Positions 23,774 to 64,000 of a stretch of 64,000 nucleotides of DNA are shown here, one piece after another (the first letter of the stretch is position 1; every line of letters begins with the position of its first letter). Position numbers and translations under genes: made by a program. Origin of the DNA: Maea johnstoni. Lineage: Eukaryota > Annelida > Polychaeta > Spionida > Magelonidae. The notes below the pieces were generated by a model. That model worked only from the letters and a program-made list of their open reading frames with translations, did not search any database and was not told the origin of the DNA. The DNA lies in assembly GCA_963942565.1 (NCBI GenBank), contig OZ012700.1, forward strand, positions 25,532,257 through 25,596,256, in the 5' to 3' direction.

Positions 23774-24663
23774 ACTCTTAAGGTGATGGGTACCATTGCA
23801 AGCCAGTTAAAAGCCCTGTCCCAAAACACACCTCAAAGCAGCATAATCCTATAACTAGGTGTATCTCCAGGTTCCTGAGTGTTATCAGGTGGAGAATATC
23901 ATCGCCACCTGTCATTATTCAATCCATATTCTGTTTTATTTCAAGATTTATAACCTTTTTTTTTAAATGACATATTCTCATTAATTACGCAGGTGATGGT
24001 TACTGCAGGTTCAGAGTTACTTTAGGGATATCATTAACTATGCCCAATAAAAAATATTTTTTTGATTTTTTACTGCTGAAGATTTTTACAGGCCATAACG
24101 TTGAAAATTTTAGTTAGAAATCTCCACACCAACTTCACTTAGTAACCTCATGTGCTCATAGCTAGCACCTATATATAGCATCCTGACCACAAGCCATTGT
24201 CTTGAGATCGTCGAGGTGTATCTTTGTGCAACAGTCTTTTGTTCCGAGTGATCAGAAGTGATCGGCGAGGTATGTCCACTACTATCAAAGGGGTTCCCAT
24301 GCCTCCACACACGAGATATCTCACTAAAATTTTAAATGTTATGGCCTGTAAAAATCTTTAGCAGTAAAAGATTAAAAAAAATACTTCTTATTGGGCATAG
24401 CCAATGATATCCCTAAGGTGACTGTGAACCTGTAGTGACCATCACCTGCGTAAGTAATGAGATTATGTCATTTGAGTGAAAAGTTGTAAATATAGAAATG
24501 AATTAGAATATGGGTTGACTACAGACGGCTGACTATGATATCCTCTCCCTGATAACACTAAGGAACCTGTAGATACACCTTATTATATGTTTATGCTGCT
24601 GTGAGGTGTGTTTTGGGATGGGGCTTTTAACTCGCTTGCAATGGTACTCATCACCTTAAGAGT
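23774..24663. mobile_element. Fold-back element, ACTCTTAAGGTGATG ends (0.89 kb)
   Basis: Left arm about 23774-24111 and right arm about 24323-24663 are long imperfect inverse copies; both contain ggtgatggt/accatcacc and taaaagcccXXtcccaaaac. The loop of about 210 bases holds no gene. A related shorter copy lies at 51220-51540. Confidence 0.8.
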
Positions 24664-26490
24664 CAAGCTTTTGTGTCGTATCATTTTTGTGATTTCTAGT
24701 AACGCTTTCCCAAAAAACTATTTAGAAATCTGAAAAATCTGTAGTGGATCTTATTGAAACTGTTGCGTCTTTCCCTATTTTTGTGATTTATACTATAAAC
24801 CTTTTCTCCAAAAAACCCTCGAAAACTGAAATAATCTGTCCATGTTTTCACCAGCCCTTTAATCAAAAACAACCTAGAAATCTGAAATAATCGGTAAATG
24901 ATTTTTACAAGCCCTTTCCTAAAAGATTGCTTGGTAATCTCTGTAGGTGATGTTAAAATGTTTTTGGTAGTAGATAAGTCATTAAGGCTACTATTAAGGA
25001 TATTTCTAACAATTTCGAAACCATTCTCTTTTACAGAGAAAAATCTGAAACGTGAGATATTTCGAAGAGACTCTACTATTGTCATATCCTTCACGAGTAT
25101 GTTACTTAGAGAGATTATCAAGATGTCATTTAACCCTTATGCTGCTGGTGAGTTAAAGAAAAACTTATATCTGAAACACCAAGACCTCATGGATTTAAGA
25201 TAACTATTGTTAGAAAGGGGACAGGAGTGCTAAACTAGGAGTTTTCTTATTTTGAGTGTGTGACCAGCATCACAGCCTTAACTGCGTAGATCGTTGACCC
25301 CCGCGTTGACCCTAGAATGTCCACTCGTAGTTATGTTCAAAGCTGTCACGCCTTGTGTGTATTCCGTTTGAAAACGAGTTGAAGACTTAAACAATCCAAT
25401 AAATACAGATAGAAGAGTCATTCTTTTTCAAAAAGACATGTTCGTGACTCCCTAGTAAAAAGGTGAATGATAGTTTGGAAGCTGATCTAGACTTACCCGG
25501 CCCATCCTCCTAGGTGGGGCAAACATAGCGCTGTATGCCTAATAGCAGTATCGATGATTGGAACTGTATTCTTCTGTGCGCACCGCAGAACTTGATAACT
25601 ATAAACTTCCTGCCTCCAACGCGAACAAATCTGGTTTGTGGACAATCTTTTGTGCTGTGTCGAAATCTAGTGAACGATGGAGATACACTGCTGATATCAG
25701 GGGCTAAGCCTAGGTTATATAGATCTGTATCAAGTGCTGTCTCGTTTTGATTTCATTTTCTTCAGCACTTTTAAAATATTGACTTCACAAAAGCCTTCGA
25801 ACTGATATCCATGCCATTCACCTGTATATGTGGGTGCTTTGATTGATTGATTGATTGATTGGTGTAAAGCTATTAAGGGGAGTCACTCTGACGTTGCTCG
25901 AAATTCCTTCACGCATGAGTTGGCATGACAACAACAACTCAATACACTCAATGCACGGGTCATTTCTAAAACTTTATCTTATAATTTATGCGTAAATAAT
26001 CGATAATTCATGTAACTCGGACATATCCAATGCCGAGTATAACTTGATAATCAAAGTTTCAAACATGATTTCAAATGTCAAGGATTTGCCGTGGACTTCC
26101 CTGTGATTAGTTATTATACTACTCATGCCTGGCTTTGTTAATGGTGACCAAAGAAAAGATTGAACTTTGTAAGGCCATTTGAGGTAAGTTCAGTACCGTA
26201 GCACTTTATCAGTATGGCCAAGTTCAATACCAAAGCAGTCCAGTTTTAATATTTCAATGATTTTTACTGGATTTCTAGTGTTTTTGAGTATTCATGAGGA
26301 GTTGAACTGCCAAACTATTTCCGAAAAGGGAGTGCGCACTATACACAAAGCTAAGGTATATGCATCGTTTTAAAGGCCTTATGAAGGCGTGCGTCTTATA
26401 AATGGGTGCGTCTCATGCACGGGAAATCAGGTATCTGAAAACTGAGTTAAAAGAAGACAATGGCACTCATGCTATTGCATAGTTTACATC
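24664..26490. other. Intergenic stretch with a GATT microsatellite
   Basis: It contains a GATT run (25838-25861), a fragment of the AACCCTT MITE end at about 25130, and the weak candidate start exon described at 25497-25526. Nothing else was recognised. Confidence 0.45.
25497..25526 (-). CDS. Weak candidate for the gene 2 start exon
   Basis: On the minus strand an ATG opens MFAPPRRMGR and meets a GTAAGT donor in phase 0, which would fit the phase-0 start of the gene 2 membrane exon at 3656. Ten codons followed by a donor arise easily by chance, and the intron would be about 22 kb. No similarity to MALFDTNTS, the gene 1 start exon, is visible. Listed only because some upstream start exon must exist. 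Confidence 0.12.
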
Positions 26491-26492
26491 TC

Positions 26493-26955
26493 TTAGTTAC
26501 TGAATAATGATAAAATGATCTATTAGTGGCTCTTTTGATGTGATGCGGCACCCTCAAAAGCATTTGTCTGGGTTTGGCAAAATGTCAAGTTTTACTCCTT
26601 ACATGAAAATCAGAATCTTTCATCTGATCATTCATATCGTTGGTAAGGACCAAGTTCTTATCCCCACAGGTGAGCTGCATGATGAATGACCTGGGTTCTC
26701 TCTGACCCGTTTCTTTTTTCATTTTTTTGCATTCTCCTTTTTTCTGCTTTTCTTTTACTGTACATTGCAGGGGACCAGCTAGCGAGTCAAGTATGTTCTT
26801 TAAGGTTACCATATCACATCAAAATAGCCACTTATTCAGTAATGACGAAATGATTGATGTCAAACTGCGCAGTCTGATGTCAATGTGTTCAACCAATCAG
26901 ATTGCGTAAAAAATGATGTCATTCATTAAGATGCGCACTAAATGTAAACAAAAAC
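26493..26955. repeat. Dispersed repeat shared with 29340-29490
   Basis: The words gtaatgacgaaatgattgatg, caaccaatcagattgcgt and aaatgtaaacaaaa recur at 29365-29490 in the same order. The outer part (gaataatg...gtggctcttttgatgtgatg) reappears inverted near 26810-26850, suggesting a palindromic left end. Confidence 0.6.
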
Positions 26956-26962
26956 ATACTGT

Positions 26963-27279
26963 AGAGCATATCCTTTAACTCCGAGAACTGACTCCATCCT
27001 AGATAAAAGGATGGAGTGATCGATTGTATCGAAAGCAGCGCTAAGATCGAGTAACACAAGGATGGCGGTCCCACCTGATTGAGAATGCGAAGGATGTCGT
27101 TCTATACCCACACGAGTGCAGTCTCAGTGCTATGACATGCTCTGTATGCTGACTGCATGGGTTCATGTAGCTGATTAATAGTCATGTTATTAGTAAGCCT
27201 TGCTGCAACTACCCTTTCCAATACTTTTGACAAGAATGATAAGTTGCTTACAGGACGATAGTTCTTGAGAACCTCCGTA
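26963..27279 (-). mobile_element. LINE reverse-transcriptase fragment, CR1/L2-like
   Basis: On the minus strand the reading includes KNYRPVSNLSFLSKVLERVV, then [14 protein letters not shown], then in another frame [18 protein letters not shown]. These are the fingers/palm words of non-LTR reverse transcriptases, with the first catalytic Asp in [12 protein letters not shown] stop falls after ETALVWV and a frame change lies before VLLDLS, so the piece is dead. Only about 105 codons remain, and the YXDD block is not present. Confidence 0.8.
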
Positions 27280-27428
27280 TATATATATATATATATATAT
27301 ATACTAGATATATATATATATATACGATATATATATAATATATATATATATTATACGTATAATAGTATATATATATAGTATATATATATCATATATATAT
27401 ATATACTATATACTATATATATATATAT
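27279..27428. repeat. Irregular TA-rich microsatellite
   Basis: TA runs broken by CTA, CGA and GTA variants, giving many small palindromes. Confidence 0.85.
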
Positions 27429-27429
27429 C

Positions 27430-27880
27430 ACCGGCGGATCTCGTCGGTGGTTCCGGTGTTCTCATCTCATCATGGATGTTTGGCACCGGTCAAATCCGCC
27501 GAGCTGATTCCTGCCTAGTTCACACCACCAGTTTAGACAGGCAGTTAAAGGGCATCATGACCCGGATCGATTTCCTTAAACCCCCCCTGGGACAGGTGGA
27601 TTGAGGAAGAGGAAGACGGTCGTTGTCGCCGACGGCCGGCTGTCTGACACAATTATCGAAAGTCTACATGGGGAATATTGATAAGGACGGCAGATATTGG
27701 CATGGGGAGATAGAGATTAGTGTGGAGATAACTAGTTATCATTCACGGCAAGCGTGATTACACTCGCCGCTATGAGAGCTGAGTAAGCAACCCTCGTTGA
27801 AGTCCTCTCTTCACTTTAAAGTGGAAGATGACTTTGAAAACTTGATATAGAAGTATAATTATTCAAGCAGCAGATTTTTA
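27430..27880. other. GC-richer island of unknown origin
   Basis: It is markedly richer in GC than its surroundings (for example ccggcggatctcgtcggtgg and gtcgccgacggccggctgtc). It could be another part of the LINE next door or a different repeat. No frame was recognised. Confidence 0.35.
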
Positions 27881-28624
27881 GGAAATCATAAACAACTAGT
27901 AGGTAGTATTGTAACATTAAAGGTAGATTCATACTGGTCAACATATACGGGTTGCCCGGTGCTCTTTTGCCAGTTTTGGATGGAGTGTACTAAGGATTAA
28001 CCAGGTAAATGCACCAGTTGATACGAATCCCCGGGAGGGGGCAGGGATAGTGTTCTCACCTTTCGCATAGTGCACATTTTGTGAACCATATTTTGGGCAT
28101 TCAAAAATTGAAAAATTAATTTGAAAACTTTTATTGTGTTGATTTGCACACTGACAAGATCTACTTTACTTGCTTGTCCAGTAGCCGATTGGGCACGTCA
28201 AAAGACATGTAAAAGGGATATCTGTTAAGGAGAATTCGGAGGTATTCACTTCTCCGCCCTATGGGGATAGTGAATGTGAAGTGTAATATGTAAGCATAAT
28301 TACAGTTTTAGAAATAAAGAAATATTTTACCCATAAATTAGTATTATGAAATCCATTTGCAAAATTAAGTACTGAGTGATGAGTGGTTCAGTATATAGCT
28401 AAGAAATACTAGAAATAAAATGAAATTTCTTGAAAAATAAGTCCATAAAATTCATAATTTTAAGTGCCAAGAATGGCTGATAATGCATCTCAGAGCATCA
28501 ATAACCCTTTGGCTTCTGGGGGCCCCCAGACCCCCGGCCGCTAGTGCCGAGCACCTACGGTGTTAAGTGGACATTTTCACTCTTTGGCACCAGTCAAATT
28601 TAGGGCTGGATCCGCTCCTGTGTA

Positions 28625-28800
28625 TATATATGCTATATATGATATGGTTTTTTATCGTGAGTGGCTGTGTGATAACACGAACGAGTGAGTGATATTACAC
28701 GGCCACAAGTGAGTAAAAATCCATATGAATCCAACAACCAATATGTAACCTGTTTATTACTTGCTTATATATACGTAAGGAAACAAACTAAGAAAAAATA
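28625..28800. repeat. Repeat copied at 30050-30232, cut by the assembly gap
   Basis: It shares cgtgagtggctgtgtgata, gtgagtgatattaca and tccatatgaatccaacaac with 30050-30232. It ends at the N run. Confidence 0.8.
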
Positions 28801-29000
28801 NNNNNNNNNNNNNNNNNNNNNNNNNNNNNNNNNNNNNNNNNNNNNNNNNNNNNNNNNNNNNNNNNNNNNNNNNNNNNNNNNNNNNNNNNNNNNNNNNNNN
28901 NNNNNNNNNNNNNNNNNNNNNNNNNNNNNNNNNNNNNNNNNNNNNNNNNNNNNNNNNNNNNNNNNNNNNNNNNNNNNNNNNNNNNNNNNNNNNNNNNNNN
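28801..29000. other. Assembly gap (200 N)
   Basis: A run of exactly 200 N, which is probably a placeholder length rather than a measured distance. Confidence 1.
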
Positions 29001-29045
29001 CTGGATAGTGCCAAGAAGTTCTTCAAAAGGTCTGCAGTGACGTAA
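29001..29045 (+). pseudogene. Short copy of the ORF relic at 33071-33574
   Basis: The bases after the gap (ctggatagtgccaagaagtt and on) match the end of the relic near 33534. Treated as a fossil fragment. Confidence 0.5.
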
Positions 29046-29076
29046 GTGAATATACTTGACCAATTACTATTCTTAA

Positions 29077-29298
29077 CCCATTGACACTCAGAGCTCCTCT
29101 AATAAGTATTGTCTGCTACTTTCATACTTTCGAAAATAATTTGAGAATAAAGCGAAACTTCACAAATTATTTGAAGGAGAGTTGCTGATTGACTTGTGGT
29201 TAACATTTCTCCTTCAAATATTTTCCAAAATATGCTTTTGTTAGAAAAATATTTCCAAAAGTGTCTGCCCTGTTTTGGCCACTCTGAGTGTTAATGGG
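29077..29298. mobile_element. TTAA-flanked MITE, CCCATTAA family
   Basis: TTAA precedes CCCATTGACACT. The right end is GTTAATGGG followed by TTCA (a worn TTAA). The internal word ttgaaggagagttgctgat is the family signature. Confidence 0.75.
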
Positions 29299-29696
29299 TT
29301 CATGCAATCTTCTTCAAAAATCGAGCAAGTATAACCAATAGCCACTTACGGATAAGTTTAGCATTATTCGGTAATGACGAAATGACTGATGTCAAACTCT
29401 TCAGTCTGATGTCATGGTGTTCAACCAATCAGATTGCGTTAAGAAATGACGTCATTCAAAGATGCACACTAAATGTAAACAAAACATACATCATGGCGTC
29501 GCATCTGCTTGTTGATTCGAGTCGCCAAAAAGTATCATGACATTAAGGAGAAAAAAGGTAATTATCTTAACCCTTTCTTGCCGACTGACTAACAAAAAAT
29601 GCGGTAACATATTGCTGGGGTCAAACCCTTGTCAATCGGAACAAGCTCCTCTAAAAAGGTTCCCAACCATTGCCCGTACTCCGTATTAATACATGA

Positions 29697-30049
<353 letters not shown>

Positions 30050-30060
<11 letters not shown>

Positions 30061-30232
30061 ATGGTTTTTATCGTGAGTGGCTGTGTGATATCACGATAAA
30101 GTGAGCATGGTGAACGAGTGAGTGATATTACATGGCCACAAGCGATAAGATCCATATGAATCCAACAACAAATATGTTACCTGTTTATCAATACTTGCTT
30201 ATATGTACGTAAGGAAACAAACTAAGAAAATA
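30050..30232. repeat. Second copy of the repeat at 28625-28800
   Basis: Same word order as the gap-side copy, beginning right after a TA run in both cases. Confidence 0.8.
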
Positions 30233-30371
30233 TATGTAACATGTTTATTAAAAGTGGGTCCTATGTGCATGAGCTTTCTATCATACATTAAAAAGCATCT
30301 GTACCAATGGCAAATTCTGAAAATGGCAAGATCTGCAAATTTTGGACACAGCAAATTAACCAGATATACAG

Positions 30372-30372
<1 letters not shown>

Positions 30373-30452
<80 letters not shown>

Positions 30453-30455
30453 ATA

Positions 30456-30553
<98 letters not shown>
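30373..30553. repeat. TA microsatellite
   Basis: TA run with a few CTA and GTA units, about 0.6 kb beyond the end of the gene 1 coding sequence. Confidence 0.95.
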
Positions 30554-30554
<1 letters not shown>

Positions 30555-30773
30555 GTGTGTGTATATGAATTATATTTATATAGGTTTTCTCAATTTTTGA
30601 TAGAATTTCTTTGTATAATCATTGGGAGAATATTTTGGCTTCATACTAGAGGACAATTTTAACCTTCTTAATTAGTGGATAGCTTCATATGTAAAAGATT
30701 CAATTTTTACTAATGGCAACCATGAGATCGAATCAAATATTATGTGCCAAGGATATTCTCTTCCATACTTTAA

Positions 30774-30883
<110 letters not shown>

Positions 30884-31129
30884 TCTAAAGTAATATACAA
30901 ATTCTGCTATGAACGTTATATAAAATTTATACAACGAACCTTTAAATGTTTGATTACAATACAAATATCTCAATGTAATACTCACAGGTGCAATATATAA
31001 TACAGAATATACAGTTTGGCATTTTGTGCAGTGAGTCCAACAAAAATGAATCAATTGACGCAATCGTCGAAGACGATTGTGAACAATACACGCTCGTGTT
31101 CTCGCAGACTCTCAAACGAACTGTGATGA

Positions 31130-60925
<29,796 letters not shown>

Positions 60926-60990
60926 CTTCAGTAGGTTATGCTTAACAGGAGCCAAGACTATTTAATCTTGTCACTGGCATGGTATTCTTA

Positions 60991-60997
60991 ATTTATA
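60991..60997 (-). promoter_or_regulatory. Possible TATA box of gene 1
   Basis: On the minus strand ctaTATAAATtaag lies 66 bases upstream of the ATG, which would put transcription start near 60960 and give a 5' leader of about 35-40 bases. Only a positional argument; TATA-like words are frequent in this AT-rich DNA. Confidence 0.3.
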
Positions 60998-60999
60998 GA

Positions 61000-62115
61000 T
61001 GCCTAAATGCATGGATATTTCAATTCTATAGTTCTATTAGATGAAGTACTTCAAAACTGGTCGAGGGTATTAAATCAGCACATGGGGTCAATTTCTCTAA
61101 CTCAATTTTTTCCTCTATCCCTCTTTTATTTTGAGACTTTAAGCTATAAAAATAATATATAGCCTGACAGCCCTCTTATGAGGGCGAATACAATACGCAT
61201 AACAAAAGTATCCTCCAAAAGGTAAATTCATGGTGAAAAGTAAAAACACAAAGCATACGCAGTGCCCTTACCGCCAGTTATGAACCAGGGACCTTCAAAT
61301 ATCACTGCTGTGAAAGGAAGGTTATCATACTTTACGCGCTCGGCGAGTGGGTTTGCATGTCTGTTCTATAAAGTAAAAAATATATATATCTAGGGTCGCT
61401 TACAAGGACCCCAGAATGTTTTTCAATTTTTTCCTTAGAAATCCGAAAATCTGCAAAAAAAATTGTAAATCCTCAAGATCCTCGTTCCCGAATACTTTTT
61501 TTTAGAAAATATATTTTTTTGTGTTCAGAAAAGTTACTAGAATAGATAGCCAATCACTGCCTCGCTCTTGTAGCCGGTTCCGGCTGCTCAGCCTTTGAAA
61601 CAATCAAATCGTTCGTTTTATTTTGAGCTCAGTTTAATTCGTCAAAATTGTTCGAGCATAGTAACAATACTCTGGTACGCTTATATATATACCAGAATTG
61701 TTCCTTGAATTCTGGTACGTACCATGATTGTCCAATTTGGGAATGTACAAGAAGTGTTCCTACAATTCTTGTACGTAAGAATGGTAGAAACAATTCTGGT
61801 ATTAAAATAAATGTTTTCGAATTTCCTTTTACACACGGCTTCGGCAGGATTAATGCTCATCCAAATTGAAATTAAAAATACCTCATACACATTTATTTAT
61901 ATTTCTTCGCTCAAATTTATAACTAATTGTTGTTAAACATTAGAAAGAAAATCATCCATGGGTGTTTGTACAAACATAGACTGGCAGATATCCAGTTGAC
62001 TGGTGATGAACTGAATGTATATATTGTATTGACATACATAAAGGAGTCAGGTGTGTACCAGAAGCATGCACTAGTTATGAGTTCGAGTGCTTATACGAGG
62101 TCATTGACTGACAAT
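61000..62115. other. Upstream flank of gene 1, no gene recognised
   Basis: AT-rich. About 61640-61800 contains several inverted occurrences of ttctggtac/gtaccagaa-type words. About 61960-62035 (catgggtgtttgtacaaaca, agactggcag) is a fragment of the CAGTGCCGACA MITE family. Confidence 0.4.
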
Positions 62116-62119
62116 TAGG

Positions 62120-62960
62120 CAAATTAAATGGATTAGGGTTAGTTGGTGCTCATCGATGATGAGGATAATGAGTGTAATTTGATCGTACTTTCGATGCAAT
62201 GGAATGCTAAATCTTTAAAAAAGATGTTGGGAGCATAGAATACATGGAATTCCTAGCGGGTGTACATAAGCACACAACGGTTATACAGGTACAGAAATGT
62301 GGCACTTATATAAGTGCAGTAACTGTGGTATGTTCAAAACGATGAGATAACAAATTTACGATGGACCAAGTGTGAAAGAAAAAAAATTTAAATATTTTTT
62401 TCACCACCGTATTTTGGGGGGAGAAAATGTATTTAGATTAATTTCCACCACCGTATTTTGGGGGGGAGAAAATATATTTAAATTTATTTTCACCACCGTT
62501 TTTTGGGGGGAGAAAACATATTTAAATATATTTTCTCCCCTCAAAATACGGTGGTGAAATTTTTTTTTAAATATTTTCTCTTTCACACTTGGTCCATCGT
62601 ACAATAAAGAAAAAAAAAACAATGTGTAGAGTATTACTGCGAATTCCTGTATCTGTCGAACCACCGGCTGCCAGGGATTAATTTCATGTAATGTTTATTG
62701 ACCATATACATTGGTACGAAATTGGAAAAACATAAAGAATAATGTGGAAGGCCTGGCAATACACACAAAAGAAAAAACCTCAATAATTACACCAGAAAGA
62801 CAAACACAGATACATGAGCAGTTTGTGATTAGGCTATAAAAGTAGAACGCCACTAGTGGCATAGGACTTGTACACATATAGCGAAGGCATAGTACAGATA
62901 AAATTTAAATCTGGCCGGAACATCTCAATACACATTTTGGACCTAGCCAACACATTTTGG
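62120..62960 (+). repeat. Diverged copy of the 10.8-19.5 kb repeat family
   Basis: The part before 62350 matches the unit words ggttagttggtgctcatcg, gaggataatgagtgtaat and tatacaggtacag. The part after 62610 matches the 16280-16560 insert. Here the two parts lie next to each other, separated only by a MITE, so this may show the older, fuller arrangement. Confidence 0.65.
62359..62599. mobile_element. Palindromic MITE with CGATGGACCAAG ends
   Basis: Perfect inverted ends CGATGGACCAAGTGTGAAAG and CTTTCACACTTGGTCCATCG, TA on both sides, 241 bases. The left half carries three tandem blocks of the type caccaccgtattttgggggg; the right end carries one inverted block. Inserted in the diverged repeat copy. 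Confidence 0.85.
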
Positions 62961-63959
62961 ACCATATATAGAGCACTTGAGATTATTTTTCCTTTTTATG
63001 TTTGTTTATGTTTGTTTATGTTTATTGTTTCCTAAAATAATATTTTTTATTGTTTTATATTTGAAATCGTCATATCCTTTACACACTCCTAACCCCACAG
63101 GGGCACGCCTTATGGTCTACAGTAGGAGTTAACACCTCCCAGAGAACCCTAAGCTGGTGGGCACCCTGCTCGCCTTATAAAAGATTGGGGATGTGTGGAT
63201 CTGTCTATGGATACCCTGCATCTAAGCTATCCCTTGGTCCTCTTTGGATCTGAAGGCTCTGCTCTTACTCTTATCTCTTTTTCTTCTTTCGCCTAGAATA
63301 ATTATGCTTTTTCATTGTTCCTCAACAATGACAAAGCATAATATTGTATGGCACTAAATGACCTTTGTGTGTCGATGTGCCTTTAAACACTCGTTTATCC
63401 ATTCATTCTATACAGACCTGCTGAGAGCAGCATGTTTGCAAAATTTCATTGCGTTGGAATGAAAGCTGGCTCACTGCGACTATACAATTTGTGAACGAAT
63501 TAAGCAAAGTCACTAAATATTGAGGATGCTATTTGTCACTCGAGCTGCAGTTTCCATTGCATTGGCCATAATATCCATGGCCTTGAAATATCTAATATGA
63601 TGTTTGTAATAAATGCAGTCCCATAAACAACCGTCATCTATTGTTCAACATCGCGTGATCAGGTTGTTTACATATCCGACCCCCAAATCGAGCGTGCTCC
63701 TTGCACACAACTTAACCCATGGCACACGACCTGCGTACTTCATGACAATTCAAAGCATTACCAATCAATTGACAATAATATTCGTAAAAATGAGAAGAAA
63801 TTTTAAACCCAACTTTTGAATCATTTCTGTTGTCGAAGTCTTACTACATTGACAAACTAGAAATTGACTTATGCACCTATATTACAATACCATACAGATC
63901 ATACAGTGATCATTTTAGGAGGCTATATACTATATTCCATAAATCAAACAGGTACTTTT
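62961..63959. other. Right flank, nothing recognised
   Basis: Contains a short run of tgtttatgtttgtttatg and otherwise AT-rich sequence without a recognised frame or repeat end. Confidence 0.4.
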
Positions 63960-64000
63960 CCCAGCGGGCACTGGACGTACAATGTACGTACATGGTACGT
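63960..64000. mobile_element. Second copy of the CCCAGCGGGCAC element, cut by the window edge
   Basis: It opens CCCAGCGGGCACTGGACG and goes straight into the acgtacaatgtacgtacat words of the 5432-5571 element. Only 41 bases are visible. The two bases before it are TT, not AT. Confidence 0.8.

Noticed and set aside
24696-25203. Overlapping frames of 141 (minus) and 101 (plus) codons
   Set aside because: Phe/Lys/Ile-rich composition expected from AT-rich repeats, with no domain and overlapping on both strands.

Overview
The window looks like AT-rich genomic DNA from a marine invertebrate animal. It has spliced genes with GT-AG introns, many TA, TAA and GA microsatellites, and dense small DNA-transposon relics. 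The modular protease it encodes (transmembrane stalk, LDLa, SRCR, protease domain) suits a deuterostome such as an echinoderm, hemichordate or lancelet. The species cannot be named from sequence alone. A 200-base run of N at 28801-29000 is an assembly gap.

The main gene is on the minus strand and can be read complete from 60925 to 31130. It has 15 exons with agreeing splice phases and a predicted product of 836 residues. The layout is a type II transmembrane serine protease: a short basic, proline-rich cytoplasmic tail, one membrane span, a Thr/Glu/Ala mucin-like stalk, an unfamiliar module of about 100 residues, three LDL-receptor class A repeats, a degenerate SRCR domain and a chymotrypsin-fold protease domain. 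The catalytic His, Asp and Ser are present. The specificity pocket looks elastase/chymotrypsin-like (Ser at 189, Gly at 216, Thr at 226, chymotrypsin numbering). The activation site has Phe where these proteases normally have Arg or Lys.

A second, tandem copy starts further along the same strand. Its tail-plus-membrane exon (3389-3656) and mucin exon (964-1536) are present, and the rest runs off the left edge. Intron sequence around these exons also matches the first gene, so the pair arose by duplication of genomic DNA.

Between and inside the genes is a thick layer of mobile DNA. It includes several TA-flanked and TTAA-flanked palindromic MITE families, five larger fold-back elements, a head-to-tail row of three Helitron-like elements in intron 6 of the protease gene, two tRNA-derived SINEs, one LINE reverse-transcriptase fragment, a 2.5 kb tandemly repeated segment at 10.8-19.5 kb, and a few fossil retroelement or virus-like pieces. 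No CRISPR array, rRNA or convincing functional tRNA gene was seen.
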